Shown: positions 40,073 through 50,682, numbered from the stretch's first letter. The stretch: DNA of 64,000 nucleotides from Polaromonas sp. OV174 (GCF_900112285.1 NZ_FOKZ01000002.1:186001-250000), one strand, 5' to 3'. Made by a program: numbers and translations. The notes: generated from the letters alone by a model not told the origin.

Positions 40073-40641
40073 AAAAATTGATGACTGCACTGGCCATTGC
40101 CAGCCTTGGTTTCACCGCTGCTCTGCACGCGCAAACACCAGATGCCAAAACCGAACTGGCCAAAAAAGTTGTTGCCCTTCAGCAAGGCCCCGAGCTTGAA
40201 CGCCTGGTGGCTCAGCTTGCAGGCAGCACCACCCAAGATCTGATCGCCAATTGGGGACCCAAGCTGGAGGCCAATGTCCCCAAAGCCAAGCAGCAAAAGG
40301 CCTCGGAAGATCTCAATGCAGAACTGAAAAAGTATGCGACCGACACTACCCAGCTGATTGGCAATCAGGTAAAAAAAGTTAGCACCGACATACTGGTGCC
40401 AGCTTATGCGGAGCGCTTTACCCAGGAAGAACTGCAGCAGATTGCGATGTTTTTCGAATCCCCGGCGATCAAGAAGTACCAGGCCACTGCGCCCGAGCTT
40501 GGCAAGGTCTTCATCGAGAAACTGATTGAAGCCTCACGCCCCGATGTACTCGCACGGGCCAAGCAGTTCGACGATGCGGCGCTCAAAATTGTTGGCCCTG
40601 ACGCCGTCGCCCCCAAGGCCAGCAAGCCGATCAAGAAATGA
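40069..40641 (+). CDS. DUF2059-domain periplasmic protein
   Basis: The 190-residue protein has a signal peptide ([20 protein letters not shown]) and a DUF2059 core near the C-terminus ([40 protein letters not shown]). Its ATG overlaps the gyrA stop and its stop overlaps the serC start. This gene is a constant neighbour of gyrA and serC in Comamonadaceae as far as I recall; its function is unknown. Confidence 0.88.
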   Translation: MKKLMTALAIASLGFTAALHAQTPDAKTELAKKVVALQQGPELERLVAQLAGSTTQDLIANWGPKLEANVPKAKQQKASEDLNAELKKYATDTTQLIGNQVKKVSTDILVPAYAERFTQEELQQIAMFFESPAIKKYQATAPELGKVFIEKLIEASRPDVLARAKQFDDAALKIVGPDAVAPKASKPIKK

Positions 40642-41744
40642 CCCGACCCTTCAACTTTTCGGCTGGCCCCGCCAACCTACCCGAAGAAGTTCTGCGGCAG
40701 GCCGCCGCCGAAATGCTGGATTGGAACGGCAGTGGCATGAGCGTCATGGAGATGAGCCACCGGGGCAAGGAGTTTGTCTCCATTTACGAAAACGCAGAAG
40801 CCGATTTCCGTGAATTGCTGGCCATCCCCAAGGACTTCAGAATCCTGTTCATGCAAGGCGGCGGGCTCGCCGAAAACGCCATCGTGCCGCTGAATCTTTC
40901 GCGTGGCGCCTCGGCCGATTTCGTCATTACTGGAAGCTGGAGCGACAAGTCGCAAAAAGAAGCACGCAAATACTGCGATGTGCAGATCGCCGCCAGCACG
41001 GCGAGCAGCGACTACACCAGCCTGCCGCTGCCTGCCAGTTGGGATCTGCGACGCGACGCCAGCTATGTCCACATTTGCAGCAACGAAACCATTAACGGTG
41101 TTGAGTTTCACCAATTGCCCGATCTAAAGTCACTGGGAAGTGATGCACCGCTGGTCATCGATTTTTCCTCGCATGTCGCCTCCCGGCCGGTGGACTGGTC
41201 AAAAGTCGGTCTGGCCTTCGGTGGTGCGCAGAAAAACCTGGGCCCTGCCGGGGTGACGCTGGTGGTGGTGCGTGAGGATTTGCTCGGCCATGCCCTGCCA
41301 ATCTGCCCCAGCGCCTTCGACTACAAGACGGTGGTAGACAACCAGTCTATGTACAACACGCCTCCCACTTATGCCATTTATATTGCCGGCCTGACCTTCC
41401 AGTGGCTCAAACGCCAACAGGACGGCGAGGCAACAGGCGTTGCCGCCATGGAAAAGCGCAACCAGCGCAAGGCACAACAGCTGTATGACGCCATCGATCA
41501 GTCCCAGCTCTACGTCAACAAGGTCAGCAAAGACTGCCGCTCACGCATGAACGTGCCATTTTTCCTGCGCGATGAATCGCGCAACGAAGCCTTCCTGGCC
41601 GGAGCCAAGGCGCACGGCTTGTTGCAGCTCAAGGGCCACAAGTCAGTAGGCGGCATGCGCGCCAGCCTTTACAACGCCATGCCGATCGAAGGCGTGCAGG
41701 CCTTGGTTGCCTACATGCAAGAATTTGAGAGAACGCAAAGCTGA
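40638..41744 (+). CDS. serC: phosphoserine aminotransferase
   Basis: The 368-residue PLP enzyme has the start [20 protein letters not shown] and the PLP lysine in [18 protein letters not shown], with [10 protein letters not shown] and [20 protein letters not shown] at the end. It makes 3-phosphoserine (serine synthesis) and also acts in pyridoxal phosphate synthesis. The ATG overlaps the DUF2059 stop. The pheA gene starts two bases after its stop. Confidence 0.97.
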   Translation: MTRPFNFSAGPANLPEEVLRQAAAEMLDWNGSGMSVMEMSHRGKEFVSIYENAEADFRELLAIPKDFRILFMQGGGLAENAIVPLNLSRGASADFVITGSWSDKSQKEARKYCDVQIAASTASSDYTSLPLPASWDLRRDASYVHICSNETINGVEFHQLPDLKSLGSDAPLVIDFSSHVASRPVDWSKVGLAFGGAQKNLGPAGVTLVVVREDLLGHALPICPSAFDYKTVVDNQSMYNTPPTYAIYIAGLTFQWLKRQQDGEATGVAAMEKRNQRKAQQLYDAIDQSQLYVNKVSKDCRSRMNVPFFLRDESRNEAFLAGAKAHGLLQLKGHKSVGGMRASLYNAMPIEGVQALVAYMQEFERTQS

Positions 41745-41746
41745 AC

Positions 41747-42829
41747 ATGGCAAAAACACTCCCGGAACTCCGTACCCTGATAGATGCTGCCGACCGCGAA
41801 CTGCTGCTCTTGCTGAACCAGCGCGCAGCGCTGGCCAACGAAGTGGGCGAGATCAAGCGCGCCGAAGGCTCAACCGTATTCCGACCCGAGCGCGAAGCAC
41901 AGGTCATCAGCGGACTACAGTCAGCCAACCTTGGCCCTCTCAAAAACAGCAATATCGCCACCATCTGGCGCGAGATCATGTCAACCTGCCGCGCGCTCGA
42001 AGCGCCGCAGCGCGTCGCCTATCTTGGGCCGGCAGGCACTTTCAGCGAAGAGGCTGCCGTGCGCTTTTTTGGTTCCAGCATTGAACATGTGCCCTGCACC
42101 AGCTTTGATGAAGTGTTTCGTGCAGCCACCGCAGGCTCGGCCGATTTTGGTGTGGTGCCGGTAGAAAACAACACCGAAGGCGTGGTCACCCGCTCGCTTG
42201 ACCTGTTCCTGAACTCCCCGCTTCACATCGTCGGCGAAACCAGCTTGCTGGTACGCCACAACCTGCTGCGCCTGTCCGACACGCTGGAAGGCATCACAGC
42301 GGTTTACGCCCATCCCCAGGCCTTGGCCCAATGCCAGAACTGGCTCAACACCCACCTGCCGCATGCCGAGCGGCACGCTGCCTCGAGCAATGCAGAAGGC
42401 GCACGTCTGGCTTCGACCAATCCGGCCTGGGCCGGCATCGCCAGCGAACGCGCAGGCGGCGAATTTGGCCTGCACGTCGCGGCGCATGCAATTCAGGATG
42501 ACGCCTTCAACCGTACCCGCTTCGTCGTGGTTTGCCTGCCGCAGACCCTGCAGGCGCCGCAAGCTTCCGGCAAGGACTGCATCAGCCTGATCGTTTCCGT
42601 CCCCAACCGACCCGGTGCTGTGCACGATATTCTGGTTCCGCTGAAAACCCACGGCGTTTCCATGACCCGCTTCGAGTCCCGTCCAGCCCGCTCCGGCCAA
42701 TGGGAATACTATTTTTATATCGACCTGCAAGGCCATCCCTCACAGGCCCACGTCAAGGCGGCACTGGATGACCTGCGGCAGCTTTGCGCGTTTTACAAAG
42801 TCCTGGGAACCTATCCCGTCAGTGATTGA
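41747..42829 (+). CDS. pheA: chorismate mutase / prephenate dehydratase
   Basis: The 360-residue protein has an AroQ-type chorismate mutase domain (1-90: LRTLIDAADRELLLLLNQRA), a prephenate dehydratase domain (about 95-275: VAYLGPAGTFSEEAAVRFFG, VVPVENNTEGVVTRSLDLFL) and an ACT regulatory domain (about 285-360: SLIVSVPNRPGAVHDILVPL, FESRPARSGQWEYYFYID). It converts chorismate to phenylpyruvate and is feedback-inhibited by phenylalanine. Confidence 0.97.
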   Translation: MAKTLPELRTLIDAADRELLLLLNQRAALANEVGEIKRAEGSTVFRPEREAQVISGLQSANLGPLKNSNIATIWREIMSTCRALEAPQRVAYLGPAGTFSEEAAVRFFGSSIEHVPCTSFDEVFRAATAGSADFGVVPVENNTEGVVTRSLDLFLNSPLHIVGETSLLVRHNLLRLSDTLEGITAVYAHPQALAQCQNWLNTHLPHAERHAASSNAEGARLASTNPAWAGIASERAGGEFGLHVAAHAIQDDAFNRTRFVVVCLPQTLQAPQASGKDCISLIVSVPNRPGAVHDILVPLKTHGVSMTRFESRPARSGQWEYYFYIDLQGHPSQAHVKAALDDLRQLCAFYKVLGTYPVSD

Positions 42830-42881
42830 TGCGAATACCTGAATTTCATGCAACGTCTACAAAAAACCCTGGCGCCACTTC

Positions 42882-43760
42882 ATGTTTGAACAACTAGGCC
42901 TCATCGGCTGCGGCCTGATGGGCGGCTCTTTTGCCCTGGCGCTCAAGCGTGCCGGGTTGGTCAAACGCGTCGTTGGCTACAGCAAATCCCCCTCGACGAC
43001 CGAGCGGGCTCGCCAGATGGGCGTGATCGATGTGGAAGCGCCCTCCGCCCTGTTGGCGGTCTCGGGTGCCGATATCGTGTTGCTGGCAATACCGGTATCC
43101 GCCACGGAGGCCACTTTCAAAGCCATACGGCATCTGGTCGGACCCAACACCCTGATCATGGATGTGGGCTCCACCAAGCGCGATGTCGTGGATGCGGCGC
43201 GGCGGGTCTTGCGCGACAACGTAGGCTCCTTTGTGCCCTGCCACCCCATCACCGGCAAAGAGGTTGCCGGCGTCGAACATGCTGACGTGGACCTGTACAC
43301 AGACAAGCAAGTCATCCTGACTCCGATTGAGCGCACCCTGACCGTGCAGCTGCAAAAAGCCACCGAGGTCTGGACTGCCCTGGGCTGTCAGGTGATCAAG
43401 ATGTCACCGCAATCTCACGACGCGGCTTATGCGGCGGTCAGCCACCTGCCCCACCTGATTGCCTTTGCCCTGATCAACGGCATCAAGGGCCAGGAGCATG
43501 GCAAAGACTACCTGTCGCTGGCAGGCCCCGGCTTTCGCGACTTCACCCGGATTGCTGCGAGCGACCCAAAAATGTGGCGCGACATCCTGATTGCCAACCG
43601 TGAAGAATTGCTGGCGCAGTCAAAAATCTTCCAGCAAACCCTGCAATCCCTAGAGCAACTGATCTCCAGCGACAGCGGTGATGTGCTGGAAATGTTGATT
43701 GAACAAGCCAGCGAAACCCGTGCCAACTGGCGCATGGCCTCGCAAAAATCCCGCAAATAA
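42882..43760 (+). CDS. tyrA: prephenate dehydrogenase
   Basis: The 292-residue protein has the NAD-binding [20 protein letters not shown] fold, [40 protein letters not shown] (substrate-binding His) and a helical C-terminal domain. It makes 4-hydroxyphenylpyruvate for tyrosine. It lies between pheA and aroA-cmk in the aromatic amino acid block. Confidence 0.96.
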   Translation: MFEQLGLIGCGLMGGSFALALKRAGLVKRVVGYSKSPSTTERARQMGVIDVEAPSALLAVSGADIVLLAIPVSATEATFKAIRHLVGPNTLIMDVGSTKRDVVDAARRVLRDNVGSFVPCHPITGKEVAGVEHADVDLYTDKQVILTPIERTLTVQLQKATEVWTALGCQVIKMSPQSHDAAYAAVSHLPHLIAFALINGIKGQEHGKDYLSLAGPGFRDFTRIAASDPKMWRDILIANREELLAQSKIFQQTLQSLEQLISSDSGDVLEMLIEQASETRANWRMASQKSRK

Positions 43761-43770
43761 GCAGCGCTTC

Positions 43771-45762
43771 ATGTTCGATATAGAGTTCCTGGATATTCCT
43801 CCATTGACCAGGGCCGGAGGCACGGTTCGCCTGCCCGGCTCCAAAAGTATTTCCAACCGCGTGCTGCTGTTGGCCGCCCTGAGTCAGGGGCAAACCACGG
43901 TACACGACCTGCTGGCCTCCGACGACACCGCCGTTATGCTGGCGGCGCTCAAGCAGCTGGGCTGCGGCGTCAGGCAAGACGGAAATACCGCCGTCATCGA
44001 CGGACTGGGTGGCCGGCTGGCCGCGCCCAAGGCCAAGCTGTTCATGGGCAATGCCGGCACGGCCATGCGACCACTGACAGCGGCTCTGGCACTGCTGGGC
44101 GGGGAGTTTGAGCTGTCGGGCGTGCCGCGTATGCACGAAAGGCCTATCGGCGACCTGGTCGATGCACTCAGGCAACTGGGTTGCGCCATTGACTACCTGG
44201 GCAACGAAGGTTTTCCGCCCTTGCGCCTGCGCCCCGGCCAGTTGCAGCTGGATGCGCCCATTCGCGTCCGTGGCGACGTTTCCAGCCAGTTCCTGACGGC
44301 CTTGCTGATGGCGCTGCCGTTGGTGGCCCAGCGCGACATCTGCATTGAGGTGGTAGGCGAGCTGATTTCACGGCCCTATATTGAGATCACGCTGAATCTG
44401 CTCAAACGTTTCGGCATCCAAGTCCAACGCGATGGCTGGCAGCGCTTCACCATTCCTGCCGGCAGCCAATACCAGTCGCCCGGTGACATCCATATCGAAG
44501 GCGACGCCTCTTCTGCTAGCTATTTCATAGCGCTTGGTGCCCTTGCAGAAAGCGCTGCAGGCCAAAATAGCATAGAAATTCTGGGTGTGGGCGCGGACTC
44601 CATCCAGGGCGACATCCGTTTCGTGGAAGCCGCCCGCATGATGGGCGCGCAGATCGACAGCACGCCCAACTCACTGCGCATCTCACGCGGCGCCTGGCCG
44701 CTCAAGGCCATTGACCTGGACTGCAACCACATCCCCGATGCAGCCATGACGCTGGCCGTGATGGCGCTCTATGCCGATGGCACCACCGTGCTGCGCAACA
44801 TCGCCAGCTGGCGCGTCAAGGAAACCGACCGCATTGCGGCCATGGCCTGCGAACTGCAAAAGCTGGGCGCCACGGTGGAAGAAGGCGCGGATTACCTCAA
44901 GATCACGCCACCGGCCCAAGCTGCCGACTGGAAAACCGCAGCCATTCACACCTACGACGATCACCGTGTGGCCATGTGTTTTTCACTGGCGGCTTTCAAC
45001 CCGGCGCAGCTACCGATCCGGATTCTCGACCCCAAGTGCGTCGCCAAAACCTTTCCTGACTATTTTGAAGCGCTGTTTGCCGTGACTGAGGCGGACACCG
45101 CCCAGATTCCGGTGATCTGCATCGACGGCCCAACCGCCTCCGGCAAGGGCACGCTGGCGGCGCTGACGGCCCAGCAGCTCGGCTACCACCTTCTCGACTC
45201 GGGCGCCTTGTACCGCTTGAGCGCCTTTGCCGCCAGCCGTGCCGGCGTGGCGCTGGATGACGGAGCCGGCGTAGCGCGGATTGCCCGCAGCCTGCCGGTC
45301 CGCTTTCAGGGTGACCGGATTTTCCTAGCCAACGAGGACGTGTCTGAGGCCATACGCAGCGAAGCCGCCGGCATGGCGGCCTCCGCCGTGTCGGCTCACC
45401 CGGAAGTTCGCACCGCGCTGCTGGATTTGCAGCACAGCTTTCGGCAACTGCCCGGACTGGTCGCTGATGGCAGGGATATGGGCACCGTGATTTTCCCTGC
45501 CGCCACACTCAAGATCTACCTCACCGCCAGCGCTCGGCAACGTGCCGAACGTCGGTATAAGCAGTTGATTTCAAAGGGAAATTCAGTTACAATCAGCGCG
45601 ATTCAGCAAGATCTGGAGGCCCGCGATGACAGAGACATGTCTCGTCAAACCGCCCCTTTAAAGCCTGCTGATGACGCCCTGCTACTGGACAACTCCGAAC
45701 TGTCGATTGAAAAATCGGTCGCTCAGGTGATTGACTGGTGGCAAGGTACCCGGCCCTTCTGA
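43771..45762 (+). CDS. aroA-cmk: fused EPSP synthase and cytidylate kinase
   Basis: The 663-residue protein joins two enzymes. Residues 1 to about 440 are EPSP synthase ([53 protein letters not shown]). Residues about 447-663 are CMP kinase ([55 protein letters not shown]). The fusion is common in Burkholderiales. ATG at 43771; the longer frame upstream is a shadow of tyrA. Residues near 250-268 ([19 protein letters not shown]) lie in a dispersed repeat (44517-44575). Confidence 0.96.
   Translation: MFDIEFLDIPPLTRAGGTVRLPGSKSISNRVLLLAALSQGQTTVHDLLASDDTAVMLAALKQLGCGVRQDGNTAVIDGLGGRLAAPKAKLFMGNAGTAMRPLTAALALLGGEFELSGVPRMHERPIGDLVDALRQLGCAIDYLGNEGFPPLRLRPGQLQLDAPIRVRGDVSSQFLTALLMALPLVAQRDICIEVVGELISRPYIEITLNLLKRFGIQVQRDGWQRFTIPAGSQYQSPGDIHIEGDASSASYFIALGALAESAAGQNSIEILGVGADSIQGDIRFVEAARMMGAQIDSTPNSLRISRGAWPLKAIDLDCNHIPDAAMTLAVMALYADGTTVLRNIASWRVKETDRIAAMACELQKLGATVEEGADYLKITPPAQAADWKTAAIHTYDDHRVAMCFSLAAFNPAQLPIRILDPKCVAKTFPDYFEALFAVTEADTAQIPVICIDGPTASGKGTLAALTAQQLGYHLLDSGALYRLSAFAASRAGVALDDGAGVARIARSLPVRFQGDRIFLANEDVSEAIRSEAAGMAASAVSAHPEVRTALLDLQHSFRQLPGLVADGRDMGTVIFPAATLKIYLTASARQRAERRYKQLISKGNSVTISAIQQDLEARDDRDMSRQTAPLKPADDALLLDNSELSIEKSVAQVIDWWQGTRPF
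44517..44575 (+). repeat. dispersed repeat, AATAGCT family, inside aroA
   Basis: TAGCTATTTCATAGCGCTTG, then CCCTTGCAGAAAGCGCTGCA and GGCCAAAATAGCATAG. It follows the same order as the intergenic copies (TAGC...GCGCTT...GCGCT.GAGGCC-like) but is translated as [18 protein letters not shown]. Confidence 0.6.
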
Positions 45763-45867
45763 CCCCCGACGCGCATTCCTCTTCTGAGGCGCCAGGGTCA
45801 GCAGGAACTCTCACGTAACCCGCAGTCTTACTAACCGTTTGACCGCAAAACCATACCAAACCGCCGC

Positions 45868-45900
45868 AAGCAGCTATAAAAACAGTAGCAATTTCGCTAC
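45868..45900 (+). repeat. dispersed repeat, AATAGCT family, short copy before rpsA
   Basis: AAGCAGCTATAAAAACAGTA followed by GCAATTTCGCTAC. It lies in the rpsA leader, about 30 to 60 bases before the start codon. Confidence 0.4.
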
Positions 45901-45930
45901 TGGAACCCTGTTCTGTGGATTAGGAAAATC

Positions 45931-47616
45931 ATGTCCGAATCTTTTGCCGACCTATTTAACGAATCGCTACAACGCTCTGAGATGCGTTCCGGTGAAGTCA
46001 TCACCGCTGAGGTAGTGCGCATCGACCACAACCATGTGGTCGTCAACGCCGGACTCAAATCCGAAGCGTACATTCCCCTCGAAGAATTCAAGAACGACCA
46101 GGGCGAAGTTGAAGTCCAGGTCGGCGACTTTGTTTCCGTGGCTATCGACTCCGTCGAAAACGGCTACGGCGACACCCTGCTCTCGCGCGACAAGGCCAAG
46201 CGCCTGGCTTCGTGGATGAGCCTGGAAAAAGCCCTGGAATCCGGCGAATTCGTCACCGGCCAGACCAGCGGCAAGGTCAAGGGCGGCCTGACCGTTCTGG
46301 TCAACGGCATCCGCGCTTTCCTGCCCGGCTCGCTGATCGACACCCGCCCCATCAAGGACTTGTCTCCCTACGAGAACAAGACCATGGAATTCAAGGTCAT
46401 CAAGCTCGATCGCAAGCGCAACAACGTCGTGCTGTCACGCCGTGCGGTTGTCGAAGCATCGATGGGCGAAGAGCGCGCCAAGCTGATGGAAACCCTGAAA
46501 GAAGGCACCGCAGTCAAGGGCGTCGTCAAGAACATCACCGAATACGGTGCGTTCGTTGACCTGGGCGGCATTGACGGCCTGCTGCACATCACCGACATGG
46601 CATGGCGCCGCGTACGTCACCCAAGCGAAGTGGTGACGGCTGGCCAGGAAATCGTGGCCAAGATCCTGAAGTTCGACACCGAAAAGAACCGTGTCTCGCT
46701 GGGTCTGAAGCAAATGGGCGACGACCCATGGATGGGCGTGAACCGTCGCTACCCACAGGGCACGCGTCTGTTCGGCAAGATCACCAACATCGCCGACTAC
46801 GGCGCGTTTGTGGAACTCGAGCCAGGCATCGAAGGCCTGGTCCACGTGTCCGAAATGGACTGGACCAACAAGAACGTTGCGCCTAGCAAGCTCGTGGCCC
46901 TGGGCGACGAAGTCGAAGTCATGGTCCTGGAGATCGACGAAGACAAGCGCCGCATCAGCCTGGGCATGAAGCAGTGCAAGGCCAACCCATGGCAAGAATT
47001 CGCCGTGGAAACCAAGCGCGGCGATCGCGTCAAGGGCCCGATCAAGTCGATCACCGACTTTGGCGTGTTCGTGGGTCTGGCTGCCGGTATCGACGGCCTG
47101 GTGCACCTGTCTGACCTGTCGTGGAACGAAACCGGCGAAGCCGCCGTTCGTAACTACAAAAAGGGCCAGGAAGTCGAAGCCATCGTGTTGGCAGTCGATG
47201 TCGACCGCGAGCGTATTTCCCTGGGTATCAAGCAGCTTGATTCCGACCCGTTCACCACCTTCGTGTCCATCAACGACAAGGGTGCGATCGTGACCGGCAA
47301 GGTCAAGACGGTTGACGCGAAGGGCGCCGAGATCGATCTGGGCGAAGACATCATCGGTTACCTGCGTGCCAGCGAAATCAGCCGCGACCGCGTTGAAGAC
47401 GCACGCAACGTGCTGAAAGAAGGCGACGAAGTGTCTGCAGTCGTGGTGAACGTGGATCGCAAGACCCGCAACATCCAGTTGTCGGTGAAAGCCAAGGACA
47501 ACGCCGACCAGCAAGAAGCCATGGCCAACCTGAGCCAGCAGTCCTCGCGCGAAAGCGCCGGCCTGACCAGCCTGGGTGCCCTGCTGCGCGCCAAGCTGGA
47601 CAGCAACGAGAAGTAA
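45931..47616 (+). CDS. rpsA: 30S ribosomal protein S1
   Basis: The 561-residue protein has six S1 RNA-binding repeats, e.g. [20 protein letters not shown] (first), [20 protein letters not shown] (third), [20 protein letters not shown] (fourth) and [20 protein letters not shown] (fifth). S1 binds mRNA leaders on the 30S subunit. ihfB follows 72 bases downstream, as in many proteobacteria. Confidence 0.98.
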   Translation: MSESFADLFNESLQRSEMRSGEVITAEVVRIDHNHVVVNAGLKSEAYIPLEEFKNDQGEVEVQVGDFVSVAIDSVENGYGDTLLSRDKAKRLASWMSLEKALESGEFVTGQTSGKVKGGLTVLVNGIRAFLPGSLIDTRPIKDLSPYENKTMEFKVIKLDRKRNNVVLSRRAVVEASMGEERAKLMETLKEGTAVKGVVKNITEYGAFVDLGGIDGLLHITDMAWRRVRHPSEVVTAGQEIVAKILKFDTEKNRVSLGLKQMGDDPWMGVNRRYPQGTRLFGKITNIADYGAFVELEPGIEGLVHVSEMDWTNKNVAPSKLVALGDEVEVMVLEIDEDKRRISLGMKQCKANPWQEFAVETKRGDRVKGPIKSITDFGVFVGLAAGIDGLVHLSDLSWNETGEAAVRNYKKGQEVEAIVLAVDVDRERISLGIKQLDSDPFTTFVSINDKGAIVTGKVKTVDAKGAEIDLGEDIIGYLRASEISRDRVEDARNVLKEGDEVSAVVVNVDRKTRNIQLSVKAKDNADQQEAMANLSQQSSRESAGLTSLGALLRAKLDSNEK

Positions 47617-47688
47617 AGTCCTTGTGGGACTAAGCACATGAGGCGGCCATGCCGTCCATGTGTTCTGCCCCCAACCGGATAAAACTGA

Positions 47689-48003
47689 ATGACCCGAAGC
47701 GATTTAGTCGAAGAACTGGCAGCCCGATTCAGCCAGCTGACGCACCGCGATGCCGAATTTGCCGTCAAGACGCTTCTTGATGCCATGGGCGACGCGCTGG
47801 TGCGCGGCCATAGGATAGAAATCAGGGGCTTTGGCAGTTTCTCCATCAACCGGCGTCCGCCCCGCATGGGCCGGAACCCCCGGTCCGGGGAAAGTGTCGC
47901 CATCCCTGAAAAACGGGTGCCTCACTTCAAACCGGGCAAGGCATTGCGGGAAACCGTCGATGCCCGCACCCAGGAATTGCTGACGGTCACGAAATCCAGT
48001 TAA
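47689..48003 (+). CDS. ihfB: integration host factor subunit beta
   Basis: The 104-residue protein has the HU/IHF fold: [60 protein letters not shown] and the C-terminal [14 protein letters not shown] bends DNA at specific sites; IHF also assists sigma-54 activators such as NtrC and phage integration. The next gene lies 61 bases downstream. Confidence 0.97.
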   Translation: MTRSDLVEELAARFSQLTHRDAEFAVKTLLDAMGDALVRGHRIEIRGFGSFSINRRPPRMGRNPRSGESVAIPEKRVPHFKPGKALRETVDARTQELLTVTKSS

Positions 48004-48064
48004 GGTCTTGGCGTTTTCCTACTGCGCGCTGGCTACAATCGCCAGACCACTAGGGGGACTGCCA

Positions 48065-48361
48065 GTGAAATACCTGATGTGGCTGCTCAAAGCAGCCATT
48101 TTTTTTACGCTATTTGCTTTTGCACTGAATAACCAACAAACGGTTGCAGTGCATTTCTTTTTTGGTACCTTGTGGCAAGCGCCATTGGTACTGGTGGTTC
48201 TAGCCACCTTCGCCTGCGGACTAGCGCTGGGCGTTTTTGTCATGATGCCGCGCTGGTGGAAAAAACACAAAACAGCACAACGCCACCATTCTGGCTCTTC
48301 CACCTTCGGCACCACCACTACGGCGGCTGACAACCCTTCCTCGCTACACCATGGAATTTGA
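48065..48361 (+). CDS. lapA: LapA-domain (DUF1049) membrane protein
   Basis: The GTG start yields a 98-residue protein with two membrane helices (LKAAIFFTLFAFALNNQQTV, LVLVVLATFACGLALGVFVM) and a polar tail; AFALNNQQTVAVHFFFGTLW is typical of LapA. It works with LapB and FtsH in the control of LpxC, hence LPS synthesis. Its end overlaps the lapB start by 11 bases. Confidence 0.9.
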   Translation: MKYLMWLLKAAIFFTLFAFALNNQQTVAVHFFFGTLWQAPLVLVVLATFACGLALGVFVMMPRWWKKHKTAQRHHSGSSTFGTTTTAADNPSSLHHGI

Positions 48362-49496
48362 CTTCACCTGGGTCTTGCTCGGGTTTCCGATTGCCTTCAC
48401 GCTGGGCTGGCTGGCCTCGCGGCTGGATTTGCGGCAGCTTCGCATTGAAAACCGCCAGGCACCCAAGGCCTATTTCAAAGGCCTGAACTTCCTGCTCAAC
48501 GAACAGCAGGATCAAGCCATTGACGCCTTCATCGAGGCCGTCCAGAACGACCCCGACACCTCTGAACTGCACTTTGCCCTGGGCAATCTGTTTCGCCGCC
48601 GCGGCGAGTACGAGCGCGCGGTGCGGGTGCACGAGCATCTGATGTCGCGCGGCGACCTGACGCAGCCCGAGCGCGACCGTGCCCAGCATGCGCTGGCGCT
48701 GGACTTCCTGAAAGCCGGCCTGCTCGATCGTGCCGAAATCGCCCTGCGCAAGCTCGAAGGCACGCCATTTGAAGAGGAAGCCCGCTTAGCGCTGCTGTCG
48801 ATTTATGAGCGCTCCCGCGACTGGGCCAATGCGACCGAAATTGCCGCCCGGCTGGGCAGTTCCAGCCATGGCAGTTTCAGCACCCGGCAGGCGCACTATC
48901 TGTGCGAGCAGGCCGGCACCGCGGCAGCCGCCGGCGATACCGCCCAGGCCTTGGCCAACTTGCAGGCCGCAGCACTCATGGCGCCCGCCTCGGCCAGGCC
49001 GCTGATTGACCTGGCCAAGCTGCAACACCAGTTGGGCCGGCCCCAGGACGCCATGCAGAGCTTGCTCAAGCTGGAAGAGATTGCTCCTCAGGGCCTGCCC
49101 CTGGCCGCCGGCCTGCTGGCCAATATCGCCCACAGCAGTGGTCAACAGCAGGCGGCGCTGGAGCACTTGAAGGCCAGCTATGCACATATGCCCTCCATTG
49201 ATGTGGTTGAGGCCATCGTCAAGCTGGAGCAAGACCCGCTGGCGGCACGGCAATGGTATTTGCAGCACCTGGAACACCAAACCTCTCTGGTAGCGGCCGG
49301 CAAATGGATTGCCGGCGAACCGCTGGGCAATGCACAACAGCACGCGCTGGTGCAGCGCACCCTGGACCAGGCCACCAAGCCCCTGATGCGCTACCGCTGC
49401 GCCGCCTGCGGCTTTGAAGCCACCCAGCATTTCTGGCACTGCCCCGGCTGCCAGGCCTGGGACAGCTACCCGACGCGCCGCATTGAAGAATTATGA
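48351..49496 (+). CDS. lapB: lipopolysaccharide assembly protein LapB
   Basis: The 381-residue protein has an N-terminal membrane anchor (FTWVLLGFPIAFTLGWLASR), a long run of TPR repeats (about 50-340: FLLNEQQDQAIDAFIEAVQN, LGNLFRRRGEYERAVRVHEH) and a C-terminal rubredoxin-like zinc domain (CAACGFEATQHFWHCPGCQA). It brings LpxC to FtsH to balance LPS and phospholipid synthesis. Confidence 0.95.
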   Translation: MEFDFTWVLLGFPIAFTLGWLASRLDLRQLRIENRQAPKAYFKGLNFLLNEQQDQAIDAFIEAVQNDPDTSELHFALGNLFRRRGEYERAVRVHEHLMSRGDLTQPERDRAQHALALDFLKAGLLDRAEIALRKLEGTPFEEEARLALLSIYERSRDWANATEIAARLGSSSHGSFSTRQAHYLCEQAGTAAAAGDTAQALANLQAAALMAPASARPLIDLAKLQHQLGRPQDAMQSLLKLEEIAPQGLPLAAGLLANIAHSSGQQQAALEHLKASYAHMPSIDVVEAIVKLEQDPLAARQWYLQHLEHQTSLVAAGKWIAGEPLGNAQQHALVQRTLDQATKPLMRYRCAACGFEATQHFWHCPGCQAWDSYPTRRIEEL

Positions 49497-49499
49497 ACA

Positions 49500-49583
49500 C
49501 CCCCGTCGGACGCTCACTTCGTGTAGCACCTTCCCCCCTTGCAAGGGGCAACAGTTGTGGCCCGGCAAAGCCGGTTCCACGCT
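49500..49583 (+). repeat. dispersed GC-rich repeat, copy 5 (between lapB and rfaE1)
   Basis: CCCCCGTCGGACGCTCACTTC, GTGTAGCACCTTCCCCCC, GGGGCAACAGTTGTGGCC and CCGGCAAAGCCGGTTCCACG. The order matches copy 1, but the middle is diverged. Confidence 0.75.
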
Positions 49584-49607
49584 GTTACTTGCCTGAATAA
49601 CAAAGAC

Positions 49608-50555
49608 ATGACGACAACTTCACAACTATCAGCCGAACAGATCTCGAAAGCCCGCGTTCTGGTGGTGGGCGACGCAATGCTGGACCGCTACTGGTACGGC
49701 GCGGTGGACCGGATCTCGCCCGAGGCACCCGTACCCGTGGTACGTGTGACGCGCACCGAAGAACGTATTGGCGCCGCCGCCAACGTGGCCTACAACATCG
49801 TCACCATTGGCGCGCAGGCTTCGCTGCTGAGCGTGGTCGGCGACGACGAAGCCAGCCACCAGTTGGAAGCCCTGGTCGCCAAGACCGGCATCACGCCTTA
49901 TTTTGGCCGCGATGCGCAGCTCAAGACCACCGTCAAGCTGCGCGTGATCGGGCGCCAGCAACAGTTGCTGCGCCTGGATTTTGAAAACACGCCGGAAAAC
50001 GAGGTACTGGCATCGCAGTCCGCCACCTTTGAAAAACTCCATCCGCAGCACGATGCCGTGCTGTTCTCTGACTACGGCAAGGGTGGCCTGGCGCACATCG
50101 TGCTGATGATTGCCCAGGCCCGCGCCGCCGGCAAGGTGGTGCTGGTCGACCCCAAGGGATCGGACTATGCGCGCTACAAAAACGCCAGTGTCATCACCCC
50201 CAACCGCGCCGAGCTGGAGCATGTCATAGGCCCCTGGCGCGATGAGGCCGACCTGCACCTCAAGGCCCATAACCTGCGCGCCGAGCTGAACCTGCAAGCC
50301 CTGCTGCTGACCCGCAGCGAAGAAGGCATGACCCTGTTTGACGCTCAAGGTGCGCTGCACGTGCCGGCCCTGGCCAGAGAGGTGTTCGACGTCACCGGCG
50401 CCGGCGATACTGTGATTGCCACACTCGCCACCATGAGCGCGGCCGGCATGAACTTGCGCGACGCCGTGCCCATCGCCAATCGCGCCGGCGGCATCGTGGT
50501 GGGCAAATTCGGTACCGCCACCGTCAACTACAGCGAGCTGTTTGCGGCACACTGA
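49608..50555 (+). CDS. rfaE1: D-glycero-beta-D-manno-heptose-7-phosphate kinase
   Basis: The 315-residue PfkB-family kinase begins MTTTSQLSAEQISKARVLVV and has DAMLDRYWYGAVDRISPEAP, VLVDPKGSDYARYKNASVIT, LTRSEEGMTLFDAQG and the anion-hole motif EVFDVTGAGDTVIATLATMS. It phosphorylates the heptose precursor at C1 for LPS inner core. Only the kinase half of HldE is here; the nucleotidyltransferase must be a separate gene elsewhere. Confidence 0.95.
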   Translation: MTTTSQLSAEQISKARVLVVGDAMLDRYWYGAVDRISPEAPVPVVRVTRTEERIGAAANVAYNIVTIGAQASLLSVVGDDEASHQLEALVAKTGITPYFGRDAQLKTTVKLRVIGRQQQLLRLDFENTPENEVLASQSATFEKLHPQHDAVLFSDYGKGGLAHIVLMIAQARAAGKVVLVDPKGSDYARYKNASVITPNRAELEHVIGPWRDEADLHLKAHNLRAELNLQALLLTRSEEGMTLFDAQGALHVPALAREVFDVTGAGDTVIATLATMSAAGMNLRDAVPIANRAGGIVVGKFGTATVNYSELFAAH

Positions 50556-50586
50556 CGCCCAGCGCCTTGAGACCCAGGAGTTCACC

Positions 50587-50682
50587 ATGAAAATCGTAGT
50601 CACCGGCACCGCCGACTCTAGTTCCGACATAACTTGCCAAGGCAAGTTAGTCTTCTCTGCAACCCGCAGGAGCGAATCATGA
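50587..50682 (+). pseudogene. hldD 5'-end fragment directly before hldD
   Basis: This 31-codon ORF starts MKIVVTGTA, the same first seven residues as hldD, with different codons at several positions, preceded by a similar CAGGAG ribosome site. After residue 9 it diverges ([14 protein letters not shown]) and includes a 20-base near-palindrome (TAACTTGCCAAGGCAAGTTA, 50630-50649). Its stop overlaps the hldD start codon (ATGA). It looks like a remnant of an older hldD start left after replacement or duplication. Confidence 0.55.

Noticed and set aside
46435..47637. 400-codon minus-strand frame opposite rpsA
   Set aside because: It is a shadow of the highly expressed S1 gene with biased codons; no family resemblance.
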